Assembly: GCF_022842145.1 (NCBI RefSeq) | Contig: NZ_JALHQD010000011.1 | Coordinates: 62,001 to 126,000, forward strand | Source: Tabrizicola sp. | Lineage (GTDB): Bacteria > Pseudomonadota > Alphaproteobacteria > Rhodobacterales > Rhodobacteraceae | Direction: 5' to 3' | DNA length: 64,000 bases | Shown: piece after piece, positions 8,946-17,431 of the stretch | Numbering within the stretch: the first letter of the stretch is position 1 | How the letters are laid out: every line of letters begins with the position of its first letter | Position numbers and translations under genes: made by a program | Notes under the pieces: generated by a model | The model's input: the letters and a program-made list of their open reading frames with translations, nothing else | Told to the model about the DNA's origin: nothing | Database searches by the model: none

Positions 8946-9995
8946 TCAAACCAGCCGCTTCACCGCTTCGGCCACTTGGGCGGCGATCTCCGGCAAAGCC
9001 TCGGGCCGCAGGTCAGGGGCTGCAACTTCGGTCAGCGGCACTGCCATCCGGTCACGGTGCTTGCCGTAACGCGGGTCGTAATGGCGTTCCATCAGCCCGT
9101 CGGCCAGGGTGGCAAACTGCCCCGAGGCTGCCAGAGCCAACCACGCGTCGATCACCTCCGCCGGATGCGAGGGGCGCAACAAACCCACCGTTGCCGCCAA
9201 CCGCCCCGCGTCACAGGTGAGGTCGGCATAGGCCCGCGCCAGATACTCCGCCCGCACCAGACGGGGTGCGGCAATCGCCACGCGCGGGGCGGCGACCATT
9301 GCCTTCCAGATTTCCGGAGGCAGGCGGCAGTTGCCGATCTTGGAGCTTTCCGCTTCGACCACCACGGGCCGCGAGGGGTCCAGTCCGGCCAAGGCCAGAG
9401 CCAAAGCCCCTTCGAAGGCCTTCTGCGACGGCTGCGGACCGATTGATCCGAACAGCGAACCCCGATGCCGCGCAAGGCCCTCAAGGTCGATCACCTGCAG
9501 CCCGAAACCGGGCAGCAGGTTCAGGACGTCGGTCTTGGCCGACCCGGTATTGCCGTCCAGCACCACGACCGGCGCCCTCACGGGAGTGTCATAAACCTCG
9601 TGCACCACGAGGCCGCGCCAGGTCTTGTAGCCGCCGACCAAAGTCTCCACCCGCCAGCCGATCTGGCCAAGGATCGTCGCGAACGACCCCGAACGTTGCC
9701 CGCCCCGCCAGCAATACACCAGCGGCCGCCAGCCCCCCGGCTTGTCGGCCAAGGGTCCCAGCAGATGAATGGAGGCGTTCTTCGCGACCAGGGCTGCACC
9801 GATCTTGCGGGCGGAAAAGGGGGAAACCTGTTTGTAGATCGTGCCGACTTGCGCCCGCTCCTCGTCGTCCAGAACGGGCAGCGACATCGCGCCCGGCAGG
9901 TGATCCTCGGCAAATTCGGCCGGTGCGCGCACGTCGATGATGTCATCGAAACCATGCGTCGCCAAATCGGCCAGGGAGGTGAGGGTGATTGCCAT
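8946..9995 (-). CDS. mnmH: tRNA 2-selenouridine/geranyl-2-thiouridine synthase
   Basis: About 349 residues, MnmH/SelU family. The enzyme replaces sulfur by selenium at the wobble uridine of some tRNAs through a geranylated intermediate. A rhodanese domain at the N-terminus has catalytic Cys95 in VYCWRGGQRSGS. It is followed by a P-loop, GNTGSAKT, at residues 148-155, whose last glycine is replaced by alanine compared with the usual GxTGxGKT. I chose the start MAITLTSL at 9995; the longer frame from 10046 lacks family-like sequence. I saw no selD in the window, so the selenium donor must come from elsewhere. Confidence 0.9.
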   Translation of the reverse strand: MAITLTSLADLATHGFDDIIDVRAPAEFAEDHLPGAMSLPVLDDEERAQVGTIYKQVSPFSARKIGAALVAKNASIHLLGPLADKPGGWRPLVYCWRGGQRSGSFATILGQIGWRVETLVGGYKTWRGLVVHEVYDTPVRAPVVVLDGNTGSAKTDVLNLLPGFGLQVIDLEGLARHRGSLFGSIGPQPSQKAFEGALALALAGLDPSRPVVVEAESSKIGNCRLPPEIWKAMVAAPRVAIAAPRLVRAEYLARAYADLTCDAGRLAATVGLLRPSHPAEVIDAWLALAASGQFATLADGLMERHYDPRYGKHRDRMAVPLTEVAAPDLRPEALPEIAAQVAEAVKRLV

Positions 9996-10083
9996 CACGG
10001 AACTCTTACCGGCCCCGGCGGAAAGGTGCCAGCCCATCCCGATCACGGGAAATCCGGACTACCCACGGACGCGTGAACAGGGC

Positions 10084-10701
10084 ATGATTCGTCCCATGCG
10101 TTCCTTGGCCCTTATCCTGTCCATTGCGCTTGCCGCCCCGGCCTTTGCGGGGTCGGAACCTTCGCGCCTGACCGCCGCCGCGCGGGACCAAGTGGGCGTG
10201 ACCGTGACCTATGACCCGGCCTATGTCGCGCTGGAGTTTCCGGGCGGCGACCTGCCCCGCGACCGGGGCGTTTGCACCGACGTGGTGATCCGCGCCCTGC
10301 GGGACGGTTGGGGGGTTGACCTGCAGCTTGCGGTGAACCGGGACATGAAGACGGACTTCGCGGCCTATCCCGCACTCTGGGGCCTGACCCATCCCGACCG
10401 CAACATCGACCACCGCCGGGTACCAAACCTGCAAACGCTCTTCGCCCGCATCGGGGCCGAGGTGCCGCTGGAGGAGGGGCCTGCCCCCTACCTGCCCGGC
10501 GACATCATCAGCTGGAAACTGCCCGGCAACCTGGACCACATCGGCATCGTCTCGGACCGTCGGACGGATGCGGGCGTGCCGCTGATCCTGCACAACATCG
10601 GCGCGGGGGCGAAGGAAGAGGATATCCTCTTCGCCTACCCGATGACCGGCCACTACCGCATCGGCAAGGCCGAGGCTGATCGGCTGAAGGCGCTGCAGTA
10701 G
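10084..10701 (+). CDS. DUF1287 family secreted protein
   Basis: A 205-residue protein of the YijF/DUF1287 family. A signal peptide is clear (MRSLALILSIALAAPAFAG after a short N-terminal extension). Two in-frame starts, 10084 and 10096, are possible. The body shows DRGVCTDVVIRALRDGWGVDL, HRRVPNL and NLDHIGIVSDR, which match the family and resemble NlpC/P60-like Cys/His arrangements. The true activity is unknown. It diverges from mnmH with a gap of about 90 bp. Confidence 0.85.
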   Translation: MIRPMRSLALILSIALAAPAFAGSEPSRLTAAARDQVGVTVTYDPAYVALEFPGGDLPRDRGVCTDVVIRALRDGWGVDLQLAVNRDMKTDFAAYPALWGLTHPDRNIDHRRVPNLQTLFARIGAEVPLEEGPAPYLPGDIISWKLPGNLDHIGIVSDRRTDAGVPLILHNIGAGAKEEDILFAYPMTGHYRIGKAEADRLKALQ

Positions 10702-10734
10702 GTCGGGCTTCAGACCGACTCTCCCTCATGGCAT

Positions 10735-10757
10735 GAAAAAGGGGGCCACCGGCCCCC
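10735..10757 (-). terminator. Rho-independent terminator of the fasciclin gene
   Basis: On the minus strand a GGGGGCC-GGT-GGCCCCC hairpin is followed directly by TTTTT. It lies 29 bp past the stop of the fasciclin gene. Confidence 0.85.
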
Positions 10758-10785
10758 AGCACTCGCAACTCCGCCGACCCTTGGG

Positions 10786-11196
10786 TCAGGCGGGCATCAT
10801 CACGGTGTCGATCACGTGGATCACCCCGTTCGATGCATCCACGTCAGCCGAGCTGACCTTGGCTGCGCCAACATGTACGGCACCGTCCTTGCCGGTGATG
10901 GTGACTTTCTCGCCGCCAAGGGTGGCCACGTCAGCGGTCTTGTCGGTGAAGTCCGCCGCCATGTGCTTGCCCGAGACGACATGCAGTTTCAGGATCGCAA
11001 CCAGCTTGTCCTTGTTGGCCGGCAGGACAAGGTCCTCGACGGTGCCAGCAGGCAGCTTGGCGAAGGCGTCATTCGACGGGGCGAAGACGGTGAAGGGGCC
11101 GGTGCCGCCCAAAGCAGAGGTCAGGTCGGCCGCAGTCAGGGCGGTAACAAGCGTCGAGAAAGCCGGGTTACCGGCAGCCGTTTCAACAATGTTCAT
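10786..11196 (-). CDS. Fasciclin (FAS1) domain protein
   Basis: About 136 residues containing a single FAS1 domain. The motifs TGPFTVFAPSNDAFAKLP and LKLHVVSGKH match the two conserved FAS1 blocks, and it ends with GVIHVIDTVMMPA. The start at 11196 (MNIVETAAGN) is supported by AAAGGA about 6 nt upstream; the longer frame from 11232 has no such site. No signal peptide is visible, which is unusual because many FAS1 proteins are exported. The role is probably adhesion or surface-related, but this is inference. Confidence 0.9.
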   Translation of the reverse strand: MNIVETAAGNPAFSTLVTALTAADLTSALGGTGPFTVFAPSNDAFAKLPAGTVEDLVLPANKDKLVAILKLHVVSGKHMAADFTDKTADVATLGGEKVTITGKDGAVHVGAAKVSSADVDASNGVIHVIDTVMMPA

Positions 11197-11301
11197 GAAA
11201 GTCCTTTGTGCGGACGGATAGCCCGCTTCCATACATATGGGGCGGTGCCGACGGATTGACAGGTGCGGGGCGGCCTTATCTGCTGCATCGCAGAAAACGC
11301 G

Positions 11302-11327
11302 GCGCTTTCACGCCCGAACGAAAGCGC
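11302..11327. repeat. Inverted repeat upstream of the fasciclin gene
   Basis: A perfect 8-bp inverted repeat, GCGCTTTC with GAAAGCGC, around a 10-nt loop. No T-run follows on either strand, so it is not a classic terminator. It lies between argE and the fasciclin gene and could be an operator or an mRNA hairpin. Confidence 0.35.
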
Positions 11328-11435
11328 GTGCGGGGCCAATTACCGGAAAGATCACGGTTGATAAAGGCCTAACGTCCGCATCCAACCCATTGATTTCAAT
11401 CGTCGTTCAACTCACGCCACGCGTGGGCACCCCAG

Positions 11436-12584
11436 TCAGATGCCCGCCTCCAGCCGGCCCACCAGCGCCGCCAGCATCGCCCGGCACCGCTCGACCTGCT
11501 CGACCGAGACGAATTCGTCCGGTTTGTGACCCTGGGCCATCGACCCCGGCCCGCAGATCACCGTCGGAATGCCCAGACGGGCATCGAAGAGCCCCCCTTC
11601 CGTCCCAAAGGCCACCTTGATCGTCCCATTCGCCCCCGTCAGCCCCTTGACGAACCGCACCACCTCGGCGTCCGCAGGGGTACCGAGGCCGGGATAGTCC
11701 CACAGCCTCTCCACCCGGATCGCCGCCTCGGGAAACTCCCCCCGAAACGGCGCGATGATCGCCTCCGCCTCGACCTCCAGCCGCCGGATCAGGCCTGCCA
11801 CATCCTCGCCCGCCAGTGACCGGATCTCGAAATCCAGGGTGGCATGGTTCGGCACGATGTTGACCTGCACGCCCCCCTGCATCTTTCCCACGTGCAGCGT
11901 CGTGTAGGGCACGTCGTAGTCCGCATCCTGCAACCCCGTCGCCGCAACCTCGGCCTGCAATCGCCGCGCCGCCGTCAGGAAATCCCCCGCCAGATGCAGG
12001 GCGTTCAGCGCCAGCGGGGCCAGGGCGGAGTGCCCTTCCCGTCCGATGCAGGTTGCCCGCAGCGCCACCTTGCCCTTGTGACCCGTGGCGACCTGCATCC
12101 CCGTCGGCTCGCCCACGATGCAGAAGCGGGCCTTCACCGGGGCCTTTTCCAGCATGTCGATCAGCGACCGCACGCCCATGCAGCCGATCTCCTCGTCATA
12201 GGACAGCGCCAGGTGCAGCGGCACCTTCAACGGACGGCCTGCCGCCAGCAGCATCGCCTCGATAGCGCAGGCGACGAAGCCCTTCATGTCCGCGGCCCCG
12301 CGCCCATAGTAGCGGCCGTCCGCTTCGGTCAGCGCGAAGGGAGGCTTGGTCCAGACCTGCCCCTCGACCGGCACCACGTCGGTATGGCCGGACAGCATGA
12401 CGCCCCCGCCAGCCTCTGGCCCGGTCGAGGCAAAGAGGTTCGCCTTGCCTCCCGCGGGGTCCGGCACCAGCGTGACGCGCAACCCCGCGCCCTGAAGCAG
12501 GCTGCGGACATAGTCCATCAACGCCATGTTGGGCTTGGAGCTGACGGTGTCGAAGGCCAGAAGCCGGTCCAGGATATCGCGCAT
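11436..12584 (-). CDS. argE: Acetylornithine deacetylase (M20 family)
   Basis: 382 residues, the expected ArgE length. The enzyme removes the acetyl group from N-acetylornithine in arginine synthesis. M20 zinc ligands are visible: H in MLSGHTDVVP, D in GRGAADMKG, the catalytic and ligand acidic pair in SYDEEIGCMG, E in VGEPTGM, and the late H in AQGHKPDEF. A dimerisation domain lies between, with GREGHSALAP. It stands alone, convergent with no close partner. Related M20 amidohydrolases cannot be fully excluded. Confidence 0.88.
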   Translation of the reverse strand: MRDILDRLLAFDTVSSKPNMALMDYVRSLLQGAGLRVTLVPDPAGGKANLFASTGPEAGGGVMLSGHTDVVPVEGQVWTKPPFALTEADGRYYGRGAADMKGFVACAIEAMLLAAGRPLKVPLHLALSYDEEIGCMGVRSLIDMLEKAPVKARFCIVGEPTGMQVATGHKGKVALRATCIGREGHSALAPLALNALHLAGDFLTAARRLQAEVAATGLQDADYDVPYTTLHVGKMQGGVQVNIVPNHATLDFEIRSLAGEDVAGLIRRLEVEAEAIIAPFRGEFPEAAIRVERLWDYPGLGTPADAEVVRFVKGLTGANGTIKVAFGTEGGLFDARLGIPTVICGPGSMAQGHKPDEFVSVEQVERCRAMLAALVGRLEAGI

Positions 12585-12695
12585 GGGTCACCTCTCTGGC
12601 TTCTGCTAACGCGAAACCGGTGGGGCGGAAAGCTTTCCGGTCTTGTCCCTGGCCCGCAGCTTTGCCAGACTCGCGGTCAATCACAAGAAAGCCCG

Positions 12696-13376
12696 ATGCG
12701 CCTCCCCTTCCTTTTCACAGTCATTATCCTTGTCCTCAGCCTCTTCGCGCGGGCTGAGGCCCCGAACCTTGCGCCGGACCCAAAGGGTGTGCCGGGTGCG
12801 GCGGCACGGCTGGTCCTGGCCCAGCAGACTTATGAAAGCGCGCTGCGGACCGGCGATCCGGTGGTGCTTATCACTGCCATCCGCCTGGCCCGCGACGTGA
12901 CCCTGCGCCCGCCGGCAGCCTGGACCCGAACGACGGAAGGTCCGCCCGTCCCGGACCAACCCGACGGGCGATCCGGCGCGCCGAATCCGGCGGGACCGGA
13001 GGCCATCGCCATCGCGCAGGGTCTGGCGGGGGACGATCCCGATCTGCAGGACCTGGTCTATGATCTGGACGCCCAGTTGCCGCACGGTCGCCGCGCGACC
13101 GCGATCGATGCCGCAGCGACGCTGGACGGCGGGCAGGCCGACGACTGGCGGCTGGTGCTGGCGGGGCAGACGGAAGCCGAACTGGGCCTGATCGGCGACG
13201 GTGACAGCGCGCTGAGCCTGACCGTTGCCGATGACAGCGGAAACGTGGTTTGCGCGGTCCCGGCAGGCGTCGCATCGGCATTGTGCCGCTTCACCCCGGC
13301 CCGCAACGGCTTTTTCACCGTGAGGGTGAAGAACAGCGGCACCATCCGGAACAGCTATCGGCTGGTCGGGAACTGA
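12696..13376 (+). CDS. Secreted protein of unknown function, first of a tandem pair
   Basis: 226 residues, with a signal peptide from MRLPFLFTVIILVLSLFARA. Residues 26-60 (LVLAQQTYESALRTGDPVVL) resemble the matching part of the next gene (LGLAQELYAVGMAQGDAVTV). The C-terminal 65 residues carry LIGDGDSALSLTV, then a CAVP...CRF cysteine pair, then RNGFFTVRVKNSG and IRNSYRLVGN. They align well with the next gene. The C-terminal part resembles beta-sandwich PPC-type domains. I know no function for it. Confidence 0.8.
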   Translation: MRLPFLFTVIILVLSLFARAEAPNLAPDPKGVPGAAARLVLAQQTYESALRTGDPVVLITAIRLARDVTLRPPAAWTRTTEGPPVPDQPDGRSGAPNPAGPEAIAIAQGLAGDDPDLQDLVYDLDAQLPHGRRATAIDAAATLDGGQADDWRLVLAGQTEAELGLIGDGDSALSLTVADDSGNVVCAVPAGVASALCRFTPARNGFFTVRVKNSGTIRNSYRLVGN

Positions 13377-13485
13377 TGCAGATGACGGAATTTGTCATGG
13401 ATACCTGCCTTCTCAAGCAGGGGGACGCCTGCCAGTATCTCTGCATTCCGTCCCCTGGCAGGACGGCCAACGTATAAAGGCCGAC

Positions 13486-14310
13486 ATGATGCTTAAAGGA
13501 ATTTCACTTGCCCTTGCCACCACGGCGCTGGTCGCCGTAGCCCTGCCCTCTGTTGCCCAAGACAAGTCCGGCCCCAATGTCGGTGCCGCAGCCGCGGGTG
13601 CGACCCCGGGAGGCGCTTCGACGTTGGGGCTGGCACAAGAGCTTTATGCCGTGGGTATGGCCCAGGGCGATGCGGTCACGGTGCTCGCCGCAGCAAAGCT
13701 TGCCGCGTCGGTCGAGGTGACGTCGGCCGAGGCGGCAGCATTGGACCCCGTAATCATCGAGGTCGGTCCCGACCAGACCACCTTCGCCAAGCGGAAGGCG
13801 GCGCCCGCACCGGTCCCAGCCGCTCCGGCACCGATGATGAACGAAGGCGAACCCCGCCCGGCCGCAAAGGCCACCTTCTTCACCGCCGCGAACGAAGACG
13901 AAGGCGCAGCCGACAGTCCGGTGACCGCCGAGGCGATGTTCGCCAGGGCCCGCGAATTGGCGGCCGATGACGAGGCGCTGCTGGGCCTGGTCGACGACGC
14001 GCTGGCCGAAGGCTCGCGCGGGCGGATCGGTGGCGCAGTCGAGTGGGTGTCGCGGTTGCCATCGGGCCAGACCGACGTCTGGGAGATCCCCTATTACGGC
14101 AACTCCTACGCCGAGATTGCGGTGGTCGGCGACGGGGACGCAAACTTGGATGTGGCCGTGACGGACGAAAACGGCAACGTCATCTGCTACGATGTCAGTT
14201 GGTCCGACAAGCTGTACTGCGACTGGACCCCGGCCTGGGACGGCTACTTCTACGTCACCGTGCAGAATCTGGGCGGGTCGCGGAACAGCTACTATCTGCT
14301 GACCAACTGA
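13486..14310 (+). CDS. Secreted protein of unknown function, second of a tandem pair
   Basis: 274 residues with a signal peptide ending near PSVAQD. A low-complexity Ala/Pro hinge (APAPVPAAPAPMM) lies near residues 105-118. The C-terminal domain carries VVGDGDANLDVAV, DENGNVICYD, a second cysteine in KLYCDWTPAWDGYF, and SRNSYYLLTN. It matches the preceding gene block by block with both cysteines kept. The two genes are 109 bp apart and probably arose by duplication. The paired Cys may form a disulfide in the periplasm. Function unknown. Confidence 0.8.
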   Translation: MMLKGISLALATTALVAVALPSVAQDKSGPNVGAAAAGATPGGASTLGLAQELYAVGMAQGDAVTVLAAAKLAASVEVTSAEAAALDPVIIEVGPDQTTFAKRKAAPAPVPAAPAPMMNEGEPRPAAKATFFTAANEDEGAADSPVTAEAMFARARELAADDEALLGLVDDALAEGSRGRIGGAVEWVSRLPSGQTDVWEIPYYGNSYAEIAVVGDGDANLDVAVTDENGNVICYDVSWSDKLYCDWTPAWDGYFYVTVQNLGGSRNSYYLLTN

Positions 14311-14318
14311 CAGCCCGA

Positions 14319-14351
14319 AAAAGATGGGCCGGAGGCTAAGGCTACCGGCCC
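14319..14351 (-). terminator. Terminator of the adenine deaminase gene
   Basis: GGGCCGG (14326-14332) pairs with CCGGCCC (14345-14351). On the minus strand the hairpin is followed by ATCTTTTTC. It lies between the convergent ade and the secreted-protein gene. Confidence 0.65.
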
Positions 14352-14364
14352 CCGAGCATGTGCG

Positions 14365-16167
14365 TCAGTGTCCTGGAACGAACAGATCCGTCACCGCGAA
14401 TTGGGTGACGTCGATGAGCCCCTTGTCCGAGATACGCAGTTCGGGGATCACCACCAGCGCCAGCAAGGAATGCTGCATGTAGGCGTTGTTCAAGGTGCAG
14501 CCGCAGTCGGCCATCGCGGCGACCAGGGCCTGCGCCTTGTCGGCCACCTCCCGCGCGGGGCGGTCGGACATCAGGCCGGCAATGGGCATCGGGACCAATG
14601 CCAGTTCTTCCCCGTCGCGCCAAAGGGTCGCGCCGCCGCCGATCTGTGCCAGACGGTTCGCGGCCAGCGCCATCTGGTCGCGGTCGGTGCCGACGATGAT
14701 CATGTGGTGGCTGTCATGGGCCACCGTCGAGGCAAGCGCCATCCGCCCCGTGTAGCCGAAGCCCGAGACGAAGGCATTGACCACCTGTCCGGTCGCCTGA
14801 TGCCGCTCGACCAGGGCGATCTGGGCCACGTCATCCTGCGCTTCGACCCTGCCGCCTGTCACCGCGAGATCGGCGGTCAGGGCGCGGGTCGGGGCCTGGT
14901 TCTCGACCACGCCGATCACCCGCGCCGTAACGCGGGCCGCCCCGGACGGAGCCGCAATCGCGAAGTCGTCCGCCGTCTTCGCCCGGCCCAGGCGCACTGT
15001 TGCCCGCACCTCCTTTGGCCAGTCGTAGTGCGGACAAGTCGCGGTCAGGCGCCCGCCTTCTGCCACCTGGATGCCGCGCGCAAAGACCGCCTCGATCGGC
15101 AGGTCGCGCAGATCCGAGGTCAGGATCACATCCGCGCGGCGCCCGGGGGCGATGGAGCCCAACTCGCGCTCCAGCCCGAAATGGGTGGCGGTGTTGATCG
15201 TCGCCATCTGCAGCGCGATCAGCGGATCGCAGCCGCAGGCGATCGCATGGCGGACGGCGCGGTTCATGTGGCCGTCATGCACCAGGGTGCCGGAATGGCA
15301 ATCATCGGTGCACAGAATGAAGTTGCGCGGATCAAGGCCCTTTTCCGTGATCGCGGTGATCTGGCTTTCGATGTCGTACCAGGCCGAACCCAGCCGCAGC
15401 ATCGACCGCATCCCCTGCCGGACGCGGTCGATTGCATCGGACTCTCGCGTGCCCTCGTGGTCATCCGACGGACCGCCCGCCACATAGGCATGGAAGGCAA
15501 TGCCCCGGTCTGGGCTGGCGTAATGGCCGCCGACTGTCTTGCCCGCGCGCATCGTGGCCGCGATTTCCTCCAGCATCTGCTGGCTGCCGTTGATCACGCC
15601 GGGGTAGTTCATCATTTCGCCCAGACCGATGATGCCGGGCCAGCGCATCGCCTCGGCCACATCGTCGGGACCGATCTCGTAGCCCGTCGTCTCCAGCCCC
15701 GGGGCCGAGGGCGCGCAGGAGGGCATCTGAGTGAAGATGTTGATCGGCTGCAAAAGCGCCTCGTCATGCATCATCCGCACACCGAGGAGACCCAGCACAT
15801 TCGCGATTTCATGCGGATCATGGAAGATCGTCGTGGTGCCGTGCGGGATCACCGCCGCCGCGAACTCGGCCGGGGTCAGCATGCCGGATTCGATATGCAT
15901 GTGCCCGTCGCAAAGGCCGGGGATCAGGAACTGACCGGTGGCATCGACGATCCTGGTCCGTGGTCCGATGCAGTGCGACGCATCCGGCCCGACATAGGCG
16001 AACCGCCCCTCGGCCACCGCGACCTGCCAGCCGGGCAAGAGTTCGCGGCTTTGGACGTTCACAAGCGTGCCGCCCCGGATGACCAGATCGGCCGCGGCCC
16101 GACCGGCTGCGACGGCGACAAGGCGGGCGGCACAATCGGCCCAGGAAAGGATGGGAGCACTGTTCAT
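14365..16167 (-). CDS. ade: Adenine deaminase
   Basis: About 600 residues, the normal size for Ade. The enzyme converts adenine to hypoxanthine plus ammonia in purine salvage. Amidohydrolase metal motifs are visible: DGHMHIESGML (H-x-H), IFHDPHEIANVLG, GHYASPDRG and LCTDDCHSGTLVHDGH. The C-terminal Ade domain contains STVAHDSHHMIIVG and GCTLNNAYMQHSLLAL. I chose MNSAPILSW at 16167, which fits family N-termini; the upstream ATG at 16245 adds 26 residues without a ribosome-binding site. Confidence 0.93.
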   Translation of the reverse strand: MNSAPILSWADCAARLVAVAAGRAAADLVIRGGTLVNVQSRELLPGWQVAVAEGRFAYVGPDASHCIGPRTRIVDATGQFLIPGLCDGHMHIESGMLTPAEFAAAVIPHGTTTIFHDPHEIANVLGLLGVRMMHDEALLQPINIFTQMPSCAPSAPGLETTGYEIGPDDVAEAMRWPGIIGLGEMMNYPGVINGSQQMLEEIAATMRAGKTVGGHYASPDRGIAFHAYVAGGPSDDHEGTRESDAIDRVRQGMRSMLRLGSAWYDIESQITAITEKGLDPRNFILCTDDCHSGTLVHDGHMNRAVRHAIACGCDPLIALQMATINTATHFGLERELGSIAPGRRADVILTSDLRDLPIEAVFARGIQVAEGGRLTATCPHYDWPKEVRATVRLGRAKTADDFAIAAPSGAARVTARVIGVVENQAPTRALTADLAVTGGRVEAQDDVAQIALVERHQATGQVVNAFVSGFGYTGRMALASTVAHDSHHMIIVGTDRDQMALAANRLAQIGGGATLWRDGEELALVPMPIAGLMSDRPAREVADKAQALVAAMADCGCTLNNAYMQHSLLALVVIPELRISDKGLIDVTQFAVTDLFVPGH

Positions 16168-16525
16168 TGCCGCAGTTGACCCTGCCAATAGGCCGTATTC
16201 AAGCAACAACTGTATCCGGGCAGTCTGGTCCGGGAAGTCGGACATGGCGCAAAGCGGCTAGCGGCCGGGAGAATTTTCGCGCGCCAAAGGATCGCGAGAC
16301 TCAAAGAGCCAAAGCTGGCGCGCAACTGCCCAGTAAGTGAGCGCAAAGCGGTCGACAAACAGCGCGCAATGCGAAATCCCGGCCCAGGGAACACGCAGCA
16401 GGTCGGAAAGCACCCGTTAACCCTTTGTTTACCACTTTATGCAGGGTTGCCTGAATTTACCGGCGCGGTATGGTCGTCCGCGGGCTTGGCCTGCAGAAGG
16501 CATTCTCGTTCAGGGCGATTGATCA
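16168..16525. other. Intergenic region upstream of the RiPP precursor
   Basis: About 358 bp between divergent ade and the precursor gene. A TTAACCCTTTGTTTACC tract near 16416-16432 is the AT-richest part and could hold the precursor promoter. No gene was seen. Confidence 0.35.
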
Positions 16526-17359
16526 ATGGTACAAAGCGGTTCCGAAGGCGACATCCTGCACCCGCTTGAGGTGGCAGAATGGCACCTTTGGGTTCTGCGC
16601 ATCTCGAAGATCATTGCCCGGGCCTGGACCGACGAAACCTTCAAGCAGGAACTTCTCGCTGATCCCGCGGCCGCATTGCGGGCCGTGGGGCTTGCCGTGC
16701 CGACCGGTGCGGAAGTCGTCGTCGAGGAGGGTGGGACAAGCTGGTCGATGAGCGGCTCGTCCTTGACGCGGATGGACCGCCTGACCCTGCCGCTGCCGCC
16801 AAAGCCCACGGCCGATGCCTTGCTGACTGCCTGGGCGGCGGGGGAGACCGGCCATCCGCCCATCCTGTCCGATCAGGGCACGGTAGCCTTCTCCGGGCTG
16901 CCCGCACATGCGGACGGCGCCGCGCCGTGGCGGGCTGCCGATGGTCGACGCGTCTTCGGAGACGCCGGTCTTCCAGCGGACGCAGCCGCGCGACGGGTCG
17001 GGGCCGCGCGTCGCATTGTCGACGACAGCGACTTTTCAAGTGCGGAGTCCGTGGCACGTCGCACGGCCGAAGCGCGGCGGATCATCGATGACGAAGATCC
17101 GATGGCCCTGGACGCCGAGGCCCGTCGCACGACCGAAGCGCGCCGGATTGTGGATGAGAACGGCCCGGAAGCCGCTGATGCCGCTGGACGCCGGACGTCC
17201 GACGCCCGGCGGGTCGGAGATGACGAGGGTCCGACGGCTGCCGATGCAGCGGGCCGTCGCGTGGCGGGTGGGCGCAGGGCCACCGAAGACGGCGATGGAC
17301 CACGTCCGCCGAAGCGGCCGGTAAAGCCCGGCCAGAAGCCCGCAAAGCGCAAGAAGTGA
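16526..17359 (+). CDS. RiPP precursor: NHLP-type leader with repeated Arg-Arg core
   Basis: 277 residues without any cysteine. Residues about 15-68 match the nitrile-hydratase-alpha-like leader family (NHLP/TOMM propeptide): IIARAWTDETFKQELLADP, then AALRAVGLAVPTGAEVVVEE. A second family-like block, RLTLPLPPKPTADALLTA, lies at about 85-102 and ends near the possible cleavage region AAGETG (105-109). Residues 155-264 form five 22-residue units with pattern ARR-x3-ARR-[IV]-x-D-[DE] plus an acidic Pro/Ala spacer; RR pairs start at residues 156, 178, 200, 222 and 244. A shorter unit precedes at 140-154. The tail is Pro/Lys-rich (GPRPPKRPVKPGQKPAKRKK). The nearby YcaO, TfuA and methyltransferase genes are the likely modifying enzymes. 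The leader assignment is strong; the core assignment is inference. Confidence 0.8.
   Translation: MVQSGSEGDILHPLEVAEWHLWVLRISKIIARAWTDETFKQELLADPAAALRAVGLAVPTGAEVVVEEGGTSWSMSGSSLTRMDRLTLPLPPKPTADALLTAWAAGETGHPPILSDQGTVAFSGLPAHADGAAPWRAADGRRVFGDAGLPADAAARRVGAARRIVDDSDFSSAESVARRTAEARRIIDDEDPMALDAEARRTTEARRIVDENGPEAADAAGRRTSDARRVGDDEGPTAADAAGRRVAGGRRATEDGDGPRPPKRPVKPGQKPAKRKK
16988..17317 (+). repeat. Five 66-nt tandem repeats in the precursor core
   Basis: The array encodes five consecutive 22-residue units starting at 16988, 17054, 17120, 17186 and 17252. Each begins with an Ala/Gly-Arg-Arg triplet, has a second Arg-Arg six residues later, then an Asp/Glu-rich stretch. The last unit is degenerate. 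Codons for the same residues differ between units (for example cgacgg, cgtcgc, cgccgg), so the protein pattern is kept while the DNA has diverged. Confidence 0.85.
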
Positions 17360-17431
17360 CGGGCCGACGCGCAGACACCGAATGAGGAACTGAGCGTCTG
17401 GCCCCGGACCGTTCGGAACTATGGAGGGTGT

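Noticed and set aside
16988-17317. Repeats considered as CRISPR
   Set aside because: The 66-nt units are in-frame coding repeats without unique spacers, and no cas genes are present.
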